Source: Lytechinus pictus
Taxonomy: Eukaryota; Echinodermata; Echinoidea; Temnopleuroida; Toxopneustidae
DNA length: 64,000 nt
Assembly: GCF_037042905.1 (NCBI RefSeq)
Contig: NC_087249.1
Location: forward strand, 56,450,401-56,514,400
Reading direction: 5' to 3'
The notes beneath the pieces are model-generated. The model was not told where the DNA came from, did no database searches, and saw only the letters and a program-made list of their open reading frames with translations. The position numbers and the translations under genes were made by a program. The number at the start of each line of letters is the position of its first letter. The stretch's first letter is position 1. Of the stretch, positions 1-13,300 are shown piece by piece.

Positions 1-42
1 ATTATTTTGCAGGAATCAACACTGTAACAAGATTTACATTTC

Positions 43-392
43 TCACACCTTTTCTTGTAATTCTTCATCTTGAAGTAATTCCTCATCCACTATCATATCT
101 TCTTGTTTGTGATCATCTGATTTGGCATGCTTCCTCTTCTTACCCTGTTTGCCATTCTGCCTCATATTCTTAAATCTGTACTCAATGAATCCTTCATTTT
201 CTGAGAAGAAATGCTCCTGTCATGTCGAAAGTATAAAACATAAGTAGTCACATGATATCATGAGATCCAGTACTTCAAAAGGCAAAATCATGCATTATGC
301 GTAAAAATAAATAAAAAACCTGATTCAAAAAGGGGCCTGAGCCTTCGATCCTAGCAGAATCTTCTTGGAAGGAAAACTCATTCAGTGTGTTG
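43..392 (-). CDS. Last two exons of an unrecognised host-like gene
   Basis: Two minus-strand exons are seen, 392-320 (73 nt) and 216-43 (174 nt, ending in a TGA at 45-43). The first follows an acceptor in ATTTAGTTACCATAG and ends at CAG/GT. The second follows CATGACAG. Phases agree: the upstream exon ends at a codon boundary and the downstream one continues in frame. The upstream exon encodes a segment ending SGPFLNQ. The downstream one begins EHFFSENEGFIEYRF, then a basic stretch GKQGKKRKHAK that could be a nuclear localisation signal, then an acidic tail ending ELQEKV. A possible further upstream exon at 2860-2784 ends in GTATGT and in the phase needed to join 392, but it has no in-frame ATG and a poor acceptor. 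I do not recognise the protein. It does not look like a transposon protein, so it may be the only host gene here. Confidence 0.5.
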
Positions 393-399
393 CTATGGT

Positions 400-1510
400 A
401 ACTAAATAAACAGATAATAATGTTTAAATTTTTTGTATTTTTAAAAGAATATGCAATTTAGTGATAAAGATGTAAATTTGTGATTCTACTAATAAGATTG
501 GCCTTATTATCAGCTTTATGTAGACACCGAAATCACAAAATACCATTGATCCTAACTGGAGTTATGAAGATAATATCGGCACGCAAAAAAAAGGGCCCCT
601 AAATTGGAAAAATCCTATTTTAGGGGCGGCGGGCGGGGTCGGCCAGTTGCTTTTTTTTTGTTCCTTTTTAATTAGACATCCTGTAAATCAACAAATAAGT
701 AATAATACGAATTACTCTTATCATTGGAATTCTTGTTTTTATTATGTCAATAATCGTTGCTATGGTAACACACTCAACATAAATACTAAATTGCATTTAT
801 ACTGGACCTGCCTATCTGTATGCGTTTTGTGTACATTATTACGTCATTTTGATTCAAAATTTTACTGGTTTTTAGTTAACATAAAAGATAAACAAATACT
901 TTATAAAAATCATCAAATTACATATCAAAATAACAGGAATTTACTCTAGATACTTTCTATTGATACCAATTTCTAAGATATTAGGTGTTTTTTACTCTGT
1001 TTATAATGTGTCACATGAAGACATGCTTCCATTTCACGGAAGCGTGCCTGCAGGCACGGTCGGCGGTTAAACGCTTAATGGAGTATTAACAGAACACACG
1101 TGTCACCTGCTAAAAGTTCAAGGCACCATAAAGGAAAACTGTGTAGGCCTACTTATAGTACAATTTGCATAAATTAGCCAAATTAATGAATTTCCAAATT
1201 CTTTGCACAAATTATGATCCCTGTACTTGGCTCTACCAGATTTAGAGTCAAGTTGGACTTAGACCTACATTTAAAAAAAAGCATTGTTTGGTGATTTTAA
1301 TATATTTGCATTAATTAGCAGTTAATCGATTTCCACATTCTGTGTAAAGGCTATGATTCCTGTACTTACATTAGCTTTTAGTTTTAGATCTTTTACATCT
1401 ATATCTAGACCCATCTCCTAGATTTTAAGTTTAGTCTAGGTCTAGATCTAGACTACTTGGCCGGTCACTAACAGTAACAATATTCACAGCCGTAAGGCCC
1501 AATTAAGGCC
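400..1510. other. Non-coding intronic or intergenic DNA
   Basis: No gene is supported. The stretch is AT-rich with short stop-bounded frames. It contains a 16-bp perfect palindrome at 1043-1058 (CGTGCCTGCAGGCACG) and a cluster of TCTAGA-like words at about 1390-1450. It probably lies in the intron upstream of the exon at 392. Confidence 0.5.
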
Positions 1511-1514
1511 AAGG

Positions 1515-2245
1515 CAGTATAGTGTATCACTCACACTACCTCGAGCGAAGTTTGTGCAGGCTCCACTCCACTTCACTACCGCTACACTACGCTCCACCTA
1601 CCCAAATTTCGAGACCGTAAACTCTATCTGATATTCCGAGTGACAAAGCCAAAAAAGGTGGGATTAAATGGGGGGGGGGGGGAAATATAAAATTCATGCA
1701 ACATCACAATCTTTAAAAACAATTAAAACTAATATTCTTACTTTACACCAAGTTTCACTTCTTTTCCATGCTTTTATCAGTCTCAAAATTGGTGATTTAG
1801 AGCCAACATGAAGTTCCTCACACGTATAAATAATCCGCTGCCGATTTCAAAACATCGCATGCGCGCGCGAGGGTCCGAGCTCGGACCGGACCCGGTAGCT
1901 CATCTCATGCGATACGGCAGCGAATTATTTATGTGTGAGGAACTTCATGTTGGCTCTAAATCACCAATTTTGAGACTGATAGAAGCATGGAAAAGAAGTG
2001 AAACTTGGTGTAAAGTAAGAATATTAGTTTTAATTGTTTTTAAAGATCGTGATGTTGCATGAATTTTATATTTCCCCCCATAAAATCCCACCTTTGTAAC
2101 TTGGAATATCTGATAGAGTTCACGGTCTCGAAGTTCGGGTAGGTGGAGCGTAATGTAGAGGTTTACTGAAGTGGAGTGGAGCCTGCACGAAATGTCGAGG
2201 TACACTCACACTGGCACCTAATTGGTCTCAGGCCTACTGTAACAA
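1515..2245. mobile_element. Foldback element: near-continuous palindrome of about 730 bp
   Basis: Left arm (about 1515-1871) and right arm (about 1888-2245) are reverse complements with scattered mismatches and small indels. Matching blocks include the stretch reading AGTTCCTCACAC at about 1812 against GTGTGAGGAACT at about 1931, and GAGACCGTAAACTCTATC at about 1609 against its complement at about 2112. The centre is a perfect 16-bp palindrome, GGTCCGAGCTCGGACC (1872-1887), in a CpG-rich island. No transposase is present. A run of 13 G at about 1670 in the left arm faces a short C run in the right arm. This fits a foldback or long-TIR MITE; the superfamily is not assignable because target duplications are unclear. 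Confidence 0.75.
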
Positions 2246-2249
2246 TGAT

Positions 2250-4370
2250 TGCATGCGAAATTCTCGCCCAGAATTAACTGCGACAGCCCGAACGCCCGAA
2301 CGTCTGCAGCGTTCGGGCCGGCGCAGATATAGACCTCTTCAGTCCACATCCTGCGTTACGTTTGGAACTGGATTGGAGGCAACAAAGCCGAGGTCGAGGA
2401 GAGCTAGTAGGGTCTCGATCTCGCTGCGATTTTCGTTATTACTGTTAGCTTTATGCCGTGTTTTTGCAACAAAATAATATTCGGAGTATATAGCAACAGA
2501 TGGTAGGTAAACATAGCACTGCAAAATATTGAATTTTATGATGTGCTTGACTTTTGGTCCAACCCTTCACACACACTAACAGTTAGACCACTAGATCTAG
2601 TCATCATGCGACGGACAGTTGTGTTAATCTCACGTTCAACTCACACGTACACGTAGATCTCCTTCGCGAAAGTTACAGCGTCAATTGAAACGTACTTTCA
2701 ATCTCAATCAATCACAGTTGCAAATTGCAATCATTAGCCCATTCTTCCTCAGCTTTGATCTGTACAATTCAATAAACACATACCTTTCAAAATCTGAATG
2801 ATTTCCTCCCCGAAATCTTTTTAAATGTACTCCAGTTCGGCCATCCTGATCCTGGTATGCCTAGATTCAACAGCTCACTTGCACAGTATGTTGTGCGGTA
2901 CAAAAAGTCGACAGAATTTCTTGATGAGCGAGCCGCGGCGTGGTCATGTGACATATTGTAAGCCTTTTCATTGGTAGATAGTTTGAGTATTTTGTAATTT
3001 TGTTTGGATTAACGCGAATTCGTCGATTTTTAATCCATTTCGGATTGACAACGGCAAAATATAACCCAAATAGTTAACAATATTTTGTAATCGCTAACTA
3101 GAGTACTATTTGTAATCGCGCGAATTAAGAGAGCATATACTAATATTTGAAGCAATCTTAATGTGGAATAATGCATAACGGAAATTCCATATTTTCAATC
3201 ACGGTAAGTTTGGGTAACTATGCCTTTTAACTAAATATCATTTCCGTGCGCATTATGACAATATTCGAGACGTTTGTGAATTTAAGCTGTATTTAGGGTC
3301 TGCAACTAATAGACTACGCACACGTTGCTGGGCGTTTTGTATCGCGATAGCTCTGTGCGCTGGGTTTGTGCGCTGGCTTCAGCCTGGTGTTGAACTCGAT
3401 CCTCAGTTTTGGGCCAATTATCATGGAATTTGGCTCACCCTTTTTTTTTTAAAGATGCACAAAACACTCGCTTGTGACACAAGTGTGCTTATATGCTAGC
3501 AGCATATCGTGGCAATATTGAATAATTATGTAAACATCTTGCCAGTGAAACGAAACTAACTCGTTAGTTTTTTATTCATGCTTTGGCCCTGAAGAAAACA
3601 TGTGCAAGACATGTTTTCCCATTGCATTGGTGATGCAGCATTACACCTATAAATGGTTAAAATTGTGCTGTTTATTACCCAAGCTCATGAAATTTTGTTA
3701 CAAAAATGTTTTGAGATAAAGATGTGTCAGACACATTTTAGCACAGGTTAAATATTGCATTGCCATAGCAACAACATACTATGGCTAAACACCTGGAAAA
3801 TTTACTGATCTAGTTCATGAAATATGGACATATGAGTACCGGTACTCAAGTATATCTGAATATCCTGTGCTAGTTTCAGGTCATATGACTAACATCAAAT
3901 GTAATTTAGGGTCTATGAACATTCATTATTGTATGAATGGTTTATTTGTAAATGATTATTCTATTGTTGTTTTCAAAGTCAGCACTGCTTCTTATTTTTA
4001 GGGGCTATCTTTTTTTCAAATTGGGACGATTGCAGAATTTTGGGGGCTATTTCATTTTAAGGGCTACTTTTTAGGTGTAAAAAGCAATTACGCAGGAAAG
4101 CATCATCATTCTCCTATGTAGAATCTTGAATATTTTATGTGACAGATCTTGGGGCGACTCTACAAAGAATGGTCGCCCCAAAGCATGCATTTTGGGGGAA
4201 TTTTAGGGGCTATTTGGGCTGCCATGAGGGCAAAAGCACCCGGCACCCTCATGTATTTCCTATGCTGGAAAATAGTATTTTATCATCATATAAATGGTTT
4301 ATTTGTAAATGATAAGTCTATTTTGTTTTAGCACTGCTACTATATTGAATCTTTTAATACAAGCAAGACT
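2250..4370. other. Non-coding region with short perfect hairpins
   Basis: No coding exon can be defended apart from the tentative one at 2784-2860. Two perfect hairpins stand out: GAAAACATGT/ACATGTTTTC around a 5-nt loop (3594-3618), and GGGGCGAC/GTCGCCCC around a 13-nt loop (4151-4179). CpG-containing sequence around 2250-2450 and 2900-3400 could be a promoter area, but no TATA box or start exon is clear. Confidence 0.4.
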
Positions 4371-4379
4371 GTGTTTCCC

Positions 4380-7300
4380 TTCGGATAATATCAGAAGCTG
4401 TGTTTACATTAGATAAATTTATCTGAAACTGTATGACCCTTTGTTTGATATTTTCCGAAGCATCTTTCCATTTCGATATTATCCAAAGCCTGTTTCCACT
4501 CATATGATATCCGATGCTGTGTTACCCTGTGGATATTCAATTCCTCAAACAATCCTGACTTTGAACGATAATCCCTCCTTGGTTTTAGTGAATATTAATG
4601 TGTGATTGATACCAATGAATAGATCATTTAATTATCTTTAAAAATGAAGAAGTAGGTGCTTGATTTAAATGGAGTTTAGTCTCTATTGACCCTTCATGAC
4701 TATTTCTGCTTGTGTTGTAGCTTTTCATTTCAGAACTCATCCACCACTTGTGAATCCTGCTATTTTCGTGATAACATGATTATAATAAGCATGGTATAAT
4801 TTTAAAGAGAATAAATGATCTTTTGAATGGTATCAAATATGCATTGTGTAAAATTGGGAATTGGGAGAAATTAATGGTCAAATTCAGATTGCCAAACTTT
4901 TTTTAGTGGTTTAGTGTCCGATGCTGTGTTTCTATTCAGATGATATCCGAAGCTGTTTTCATTTTTGGATAATTTTATCCGCAGATGTGTTTCTATTCGG
5001 ATAATATTATCCAAAGCTGTGTTTCTATTCAGATAATATTATCCGAGGCTGTGTTTCTATTCAGATAATATTATCCGAAGCTGTGTTTCTATTGGGATAA
5101 TATTATCCGAAGATGTGGTTCTATTCAGATAATATTATCCGAAGCTGTGTTTTCATAGGGACAATATTATCCGAAGCTTTGTTTCTATTTGGATAATATT
5201 ATCCGAAGCTGTGTTTATATTGGGATAATGTTATCTGAAGCTGTTTAATGTTTGAATAATATGATTTGAATCTGTGTTTCTATTTGAATTATGTTATCAG
5301 TGGCTTTTTTTCTATTCGGATGATGTTATCCAAAGCTGTGTATTCATTTGGATAATGTTATCCGAAGGTACGTTTCTTTTCAGATAAGGTTATCCGAAGA
5401 TGTGCTTCTATTGGGATAATATTATCCGAAGCTGTGTTTCTATTCAGATAATATTGTCCGAAGCTGTGTTTTTGTTTGGACAATATTATCCGAAGCTGTG
5501 TTTCTATTGGGATAATATTATTCAAAGCTGTGTTTCTATTCAGATAATATTATCTGAAGCTGTGTTTCTAATGGGACAATATTATCCAAAGCTGTGTTTC
5601 TATTCGGATAATATTATCCGAAGCTTTGTTTCTATTCGGAAAATGTTGTCCGAAGCTGTGTTTCTATTGGGATAATATTATCTGAAGCGGTGTTTCTATT
5701 TGAATAATGTTTTCAGAAGCTTTTTTTTCTATTCGGGTAATGTTATCCTAAGATGTGTATTTATTCGGACAACATTTTTATGCGGGTAAGGTTATCCAAA
5801 GCTTTGTTTCCATTCGGATAATTTTATCCGAAGCCGTGTTGCTATTCGGACAATGTTATCCGAAGCTTTGTTTCTGTTAGAAAAGTATCTGAAGCTGTGT
5901 TTCTAATGGGACAATATTATCCGAAGCTGTGTTTCTATTCGGATAATATTATCCGAAGCTGTGTTTTTATTTGGTTAATGTTATCTGAAGCTGTGTAATA
6001 TTTGTGTAATATGATTTGAATCTGTGTTTGTATTTGAATAATGTTTTCAGAAGCTTTTTTTCTATTCGGATAATGTTATCCTAAGTTGTGTATTTATTCG
6101 GACAACATTTCTATTCGGGTAAGGTTATCCAAAGCTTTGTTTCCATTCGGATAATTTTATCCGAAGCCGTGTTCCTATTCAGACAATGTTATCCGAAGCT
6201 TTGTTTCTGTTCGAAAAGTATCTGAAGCTGTGTTTCTAATGAGACAATATTATCCGAAGCTGTGTTTCTATTCAGATAGTATCAGAAGCTGTGTTTCTAT
6301 TTTGATAATATTATCCGAAGCTGTGTTTTGATTGGGATAATGTTATCTGAAGCTGTGTAATGTTTGTGTAATATGATTTGAATCTGTGTTTCTATTTGAA
6401 TAATGTTTTCAGAAGCTTTTTTTTCTATTCGGATAATGTTATCCTAAGATGTGTATTTATTCGGACAACATTTCTATTCGGATAAGGTTATCCAAAGCTT
6501 TGTTTCTATACGGATAATTTTATCCGAAGCCGTGTTGCTATTCGGACAATGTTATCCGAAGCTTTGTTTCTGTTCGAAAAGTATCTGAAGCTGTGTTTCT
6601 AATGAGACAATATTATCCGAAGCTGTGTTTCTATTCAGATAGTATCAGAAGCTGTGTTTCTATTGTGATATTATTATCCGAAGTTTTGATTCTATTCGGA
6701 TAATGTTATCCGAAGCTGTGTTTCTTTTCAGACAATATTATCCGAAGCTGTGATTCTATTCGGACAATATTATCCGAAGCTGTGTTTCTATTTGGATAAT
6801 ATTATCTGAAGCTGTGTTTCTAGTATTCGGATAATATTATCTGAAGATGTGTTTTTATTGGGATAATGTTATCTGAAGCTGTGTAATGTTTGTATAATAT
6901 GATTTGAATCTGTGTTTCTATTTGAATAATGTTTTCAGATGCTTTTTTTCTATTCGGTTAATGTTATCCTAAGATGTGTATCTGTTCTGATAATGGTATC
7001 TGAAGATATGTTTCTTTTCAGATAATATTATCCAAAGCTATGTTTCTATTCGGATAATATTATCCGAGGCTGTGTTTCTATTCGGATAATATCATCCGAA
7101 GCTGTGTTTCTATTTGAATATTATTATCCGAAGCTGTGTTTCTATTCGGATAATATTGTCCGAAGCTGTTTTTCTATTCGGATAATATTTTCCAAAGCCA
7201 TGTTTCTATTCGGATAATATTATCCAAAGCTGTGTTTTTACTGGGTTAATGTTATCTGAAGCTGTGTAATATTTGTGTAATATGATTTGAATCTGTGTTT

Positions 7301-10300
7301 GTATTTGAATAATGTTTTCAGAAGCTTTTTTTCTATTCGGATAATGTTATCCTAAGTTGTGTATTTATTCGGACAACATTTCTATTCGGGTAAGGTTATC
7401 CAAAGCTTTGTTTCCATTCGGATAATTTTATCCGAAGCCGTGTTGCTATTCAGAAAATGTTATCCGAAGCTTTGTTTCTGTTCGAAAAGTATCTGAAGCT
7501 GTGTTTCTAATGGGACAATATTATCCAAGGCTGTGTTTCTATTCAGATAATATCAGAAGCTGTGTTTCTGTTCGTATAGTATTATCTGAAGATTTGTTTC
7601 TATTCGGATAATATTATCCGATGCTGTGCTTCTATTCGGATAATATTATCCGAAGCTTTGTTTTCTATTCGGACAATGTTGTCTGAAGCTGTGTTTCAAT
7701 TTGGATAGTATTATCCGAAGCTGTGTTTCTATTGGGATAATATTATCCGAAGCTGTGTTTCTATTCAGACAATATTATCCGAAGCGGTGATTCTATTCGG
7801 ACAATATTATCCGAAGCTGTGTTTCTATTTCGATAATATTATCTGTAGCTGTGTTTCTAGTATTCGGATAATATTATCCGTAGCTGTGTTTTTATTGGGA
7901 TAATGTTATCTGAAGCTGTGTAATGTTTGTATAATATGATTTGAATCTGTGTTTCTATTTGAATAATGTTTTCAGAAGCTTTTTTTCCTATTCGGATAAT
8001 GATATCCTAAGATGTGTATCTGTTCTGATAATGGTATCTGAAGATGTGTTTCTTTTCGGACAATATTATCCAAAGCTGTGTTTGTATTTGGATAATATTA
8101 TCCGAAGTTGTGTTTTTATTGGGATAATGTTATCTGAAGCTGTGTAATGTTTGTATAATATGATTTGAATCTGTGTTTCTATTTGAATTATGTTATCTGT
8201 GGCTTTTTTCTATTCGGGAAAGGTTATCCAAAGGTTTGTTTCCATTCGGATAATTTTATCCGAAGCCGTGTTGCTATTCGGACAATGTTATCCGAAGCTT
8301 TGTTTCTGTTAGAAAAGTATCTGAAGCTGTGTTTCTAATGGGACAATATTATCCGAAGCTGTGTTTCTATTCGGATAATATTATCCGAAGCTGTGTTTTT
8401 ATTTGGTTAATGTTATCTGAAGCTGTGTAATATTTGTGTAATATGATTTGAATCTGTGTTTGTATTTGAATAATGTTTTCAGAAGCTTTTTTTCTATTCG
8501 GATAATGTTATCCTAAGTTGTGTATTTATTCGGACAACATTTCTATTCGGGTAAGGTTATCCAAAGCTTTGTTTCCATTCGGATAATTTTATCCGAAGCC
8601 GTGTTGCTATTCAGACAATGTTATCCGAAGCTTTGTTTCTGTTCGAAAAGTATCTGAAGCTGTGTTTCTAATGAGACAATATTATCCGAAGCTGTGTTTC
8701 TATTCAGATAGTATCAGAAGCTGTGTTTCTATTTTGATAATATTATCCGAAGCTGTGTTTTGATTGGGATAATGTTATCTGAAGCTGTGTAATGTTTGTG
8801 TAATATGATTTGAATCTGTGTTTCTATTTGAATAATGTTTTCAGAAGCTTTTTTTTCTATTCGGATAATGTTATCCTAAGATGTGTATTTATTCGGACAA
8901 CATTTCTATTCGGATAAGGTTATCCAAAGCTTTGTTTCTATACGGATAATTTTATCCGAAGCCGTGTTGCTATTCGGACAATGTTATCCGAAGCTTTGTT
9001 TCTGTTCGAAAAGTATCTGAAGCTGTGTTTCTAATGAGACAATATTATCCGAAGCTGTGTTTCTATTCAGATAGTATCAGAAGCTGTGTTTCTATTGTGA
9101 TATTATTATCCGAAGTTTTGATTCTATTCGGATAATGTTATCCGAAGCTGTGTTTCTTTTCAGACAATATTATCCGAAGCTGTGATTCTATTCGGACAAT
9201 ATTATCCGAAGCTGTGTTTCTATTTGGATAATATTATCTGAAGCTGTGTTTCTAGTATTCGGATAATATTATCTGAAGATGTGTTTTTATTGGGATAATG
9301 TTATCTGAAGCTGTGTAATGTTTGTATAATATGATTTGAATCTGTGTTTCTATTTTAATAATGTTTTCAGATGCTTTTTTTCTATTCGGTTAATGTTATC
9401 CGAAGTTTTGATTCTATTCGGATAATGTTATCCGAAGCTGTGTTTCTTTTCAGACAATATTATCCGAAGCTGTGATTCTATTCGGACAATATTATCCGAA
9501 GCTGTGTTTCTATTTGGATAATATTATCTGAAGCTGTGTTTCTAGTATTCGGATAATATTATCTGAAGATGTGTTTTTATTGGGATAATGTTATCTGAAG
9601 CTGTGTAATGTTTGTATAATATGATTTGAATCTGTGTTTCTATTTGAATAATGTTTTCAGATGCTTTTTTTCTATTCGGTTAATGTTATCCTAAGATGTG
9701 TATCTGTTCTGATAATGGTATCTGAAGATATGTTTCTTTTCAGATAATATTATCCAAAGCTATGTTTCTATTCGGATAATATTATCCGAGGCTGTGTTTC
9801 TATTCGGATAATATCATCCGAAGCTGTGTTTCTATTTGAATATTATTATCCGAAGCTGTGTTTCTATTCGGATAATATTGTCCGAAGCTGTTTTTCTATT
9901 CGGATAATATTTTCCAAAGCCATGTTTCTATTCGGATAATATTATCCAAAGCTGTGTTTTTACTGGGTTAATGTTATCTGAAGCTGTGTAATATTTGTGT
10001 AATATGATTTGAATCTGTGTTTGTATTTGAATAATGTTTTCAGAAGCTTTTTTTCTATTCGGATAATGTTATCCTAAGTTGTGTATTTATTCGGACAACA
10101 TTTCTATTCGGGTAAGGTTATCCAAAGCTTTGTTTCCATTCGGATAATTTTATCCGAAGCCGTGTTGCTATTCAGACAATGTTATCCGAAGCTTTGTTTC
10201 TGTTCGAAAAGTATCTGAAGCTGTGTTTCTAATGGGACAATATTATCCAAGGCTGTGTTTCTATTCAGATAATATCAGAAGCTGTGTTTCTGTTCGTATA

Positions 10301-13300
10301 GTATTATCTGAAGATTTGTTTCTATTCGGATAATATTATCCGATGCTGTGCTTCTATTCGGATAATATTATCCGAAGCTTTGTTTTCTATTCGGACAATG
10401 TTGTCTGAAGCTGTGTTTCAATTTGGATAGTATTATCCGAAGCTGTGTTTCTATTGGGATAATATTATCCGAAGCTGTGTTTCTATTCAGACAATATTAT
10501 CCGAAGCGGTGATTCTATTCGGACAATATTATCCGAAGCTGTGTTTCTATTTCGATAATATTATCTGTAGCTGTGTTTCTAGTATTCGGATAATATTATC
10601 CGTAGCTGTGTTTTTATTGGGATAATGTTATCTGAAGCTGTGTAATGTTTGTATAATATGATTTGAATCTGTGTTTCTATTTGAATAATGTTTTCAGAAG
10701 CTTTTTTTCCTATTCGGATAATGATATCCTAAGATGTGTATCTGTTCTGATAATGGTATCTGAAGATGTGTTTCTTTTCGGACAATATTATCCAAAGCTG
10801 TGTTTGTATTTGGATAATATTATCCGAAGTTGTGTTTTTATTGGGATAATGTTATCTGAAGCTGTGTAATGTTTGTATAATATGATTTGAATCTGTGTTT
10901 CTATTTGAATTATGTTATCTGTGGCTTTTTTCTATTCGGGAAAGGTTATCCAAAGGTTTGTTTCCATTCGGATAATTTTATCCGAAGCCGTGTTGCTATT
11001 CGGACAATGTTATCCGAAGCTTTGTTTCTGTTAGAAAAGTATCTGAAGCTGTGTTTCTAATGGGACAATATTATCCGAAGCTGTGTTTCTATTCGGATAA
11101 TATTATCCGAAGCTGTGTTTTTATTTGGTTAATGTTATCTGAAGCTGTGTAATATTTGTGTAATATGATTTGAATCTGTGTTTGTATTTGAATAATGTTT
11201 TCAGAAGCTTTTTTTCTATTCGGATAATGTTATCCTAAGTTGTGTATTTATTCGGACAACATTTCTATTCGGGTAAGGTTATCCAAAGCTTTGTTTCCAT
11301 TCGGATAATTTTATCCGAAGCCGTGTTGCTATTCAGACAATGTTATCCGAAGCTTTGTTTCTGTTCGAAAAGTATCTGAAGCTGTGTTTCTAATGAGACA
11401 ATATTATCCGAAGCTGTGTTTCTATTCAGATAGTATCAGAAGCTGTGTTTCTATTTTGATAATATTATCCGAAGCTGTGTTTTGATTGGGATAATGTTAT
11501 CTGAAGCTGTGTAATGTTTGTGTAATATGATTTGAATCTGTGTTTCTATTTGAATAATGTTTTCAGAAGCTTTTTTTTCTATTCGGATAATGTTATCCTA
11601 AGATGTGTATTTATTCGGACAACATTTCTATTCGGATAAGGTTATCCAAAGCTTTGTTTCTATACGGATAATTTTATCCGAAGCCGTGTTGCTATTCGGA
11701 CAATGTTATCCGAAGCTTTGTTTCTGTTCGAAAAGTATCTGAAGCTGTGTTTCTAATGAGACAATATTATCCGAAGCTGTGTTTCTATTCAGATAGTATC
11801 AGAAGCTGTGTTTCTATTGTGATATTATTATCCGAAGTTTTGATTCTATTCGGATAATGTTATCCGAAGCTGTGTTTCTTTTCAGACAATATTATCCGAA
11901 GCTGTGATTCTATTCGGACAATATTATCCGAAGCTGTGTTTCTATTTGGATAATATTATCTGAAGCTGTGTTTCTAGTATTCGGATAATATTATCTGAAG
12001 ATGTGTTTTTATTGGGATAATGTTATCTGAAGCTGTGTAATGTTTGTATAATATGATTTGAATCTGTGTTTCTATTTTAATAATGTTTTCAGATGCTTTT
12101 TTTCTATTCGGTTAATGTTATCCTAAGATGTGTATCTGTTCTGATAATGGTATCTGAAGATATGTTTCTTTTCAGATAATATTATCCAAAGCTATGTTTC
12201 TATTCGGATAATATTATCCGAGGCTGTGTTTCTATTCGGATAATATCATCCGAAGCTGTGTTTCTATTTGAATATTATTATCCGAAGCTGTGTTTCTATT
12301 CGGATAATATTGTCCGAAGCTGTTTTTCTATTCGGATAATATTTTCCAAAGCCATGTTTCTATTCGGATAATATTATCCAAAGCTGTGTTTTTACTGGGT
12401 TAATGTTATCTGAAGCTGTGTAATATTTGTGTAATATGATTTGAATCTGTGTTTGTATTTGAATAATGTTTTCAGAAGCTTTTTTTCTATTCGGATAATG
12501 TTATCCTAAGTTGTGTATTTATTCGGACAACATTTCTATTCGGGTAAGGTTATCCAAAGCTTTGTTTCCATTCGGATAATTTTATCCGAAGCCGTGTTGC
12601 TATTCAGACAATGTTATCCGAAGCTTTGTTTCTGTTCGAAAAGTATCTGAAGCTGTGTTTCTAATGGGACAATATTATCCAAGGCTGTGTTTCTATTCAG
12701 ATAATATCAGAAGCTGTGTTTCTGTTCGTATAGTATTATCTGAAGATTTGTTTCTATTCGGATAATATTATCCGATGCTGTGCTTCTATTCGGATAATAT
12801 TATCCGAAGCTTTGTTTTCTATTCGGACAATGTTGTCTGAAGCTGTGTTTCAATTTGGATAGTATTATCCGAAGCTGTGTTTCTATTGGGATAATATTAT
12901 CCGAAGCTGTGTTTCTATTCAGACAATATTATCCGAAGCGGTGATTCTATTCGGACAATATTATCCGAAGCTGTGTTTCTATTTCGATAATATTATCTGT
13001 AGCTGTGTTTCTAGTATTCGGATAATATTATCCGTAGCTGTGTTTTTATTGGGATAATGTTATCTGAAGCTGTGTAATGTTTGTATAATATGATTTGAAT
13101 CTGTGTTTCTATTTGAATAATGTTTTCAGAAGCTTTTTTTCCTATTCGGATAATGTTATCCTAAGATGTGTATCTGTTCTGATAATGGTATCTGAAGATG
13201 TGTTTCTTTTCGGACAATATTATCCAAAGCTGTGTTTGTATTTGGATAATATTATCCGAAGTTGTGTTTTTATTGGGATAATGTTATCTGAAGCTGTGTA

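Noticed and set aside
3594..3618. p53-like response element in the hairpin GAAAACATGT...ACATGTTTTC
   Set aside because: Only one half-site fits the consensus fully, and the perfect dyad is more simply a short inverted repeat.
5400..5675. Open frame of 91 codons with CFYSDNIIRSCVSI-like repeats, and three 68-codon sister frames at 7941, 10663 and 13095
   Set aside because: They arise because three 32-bp satellite monomers equal 96 nt. Codon structure is just the satellite, other monomers break the frame, and there is no start context or splice support.
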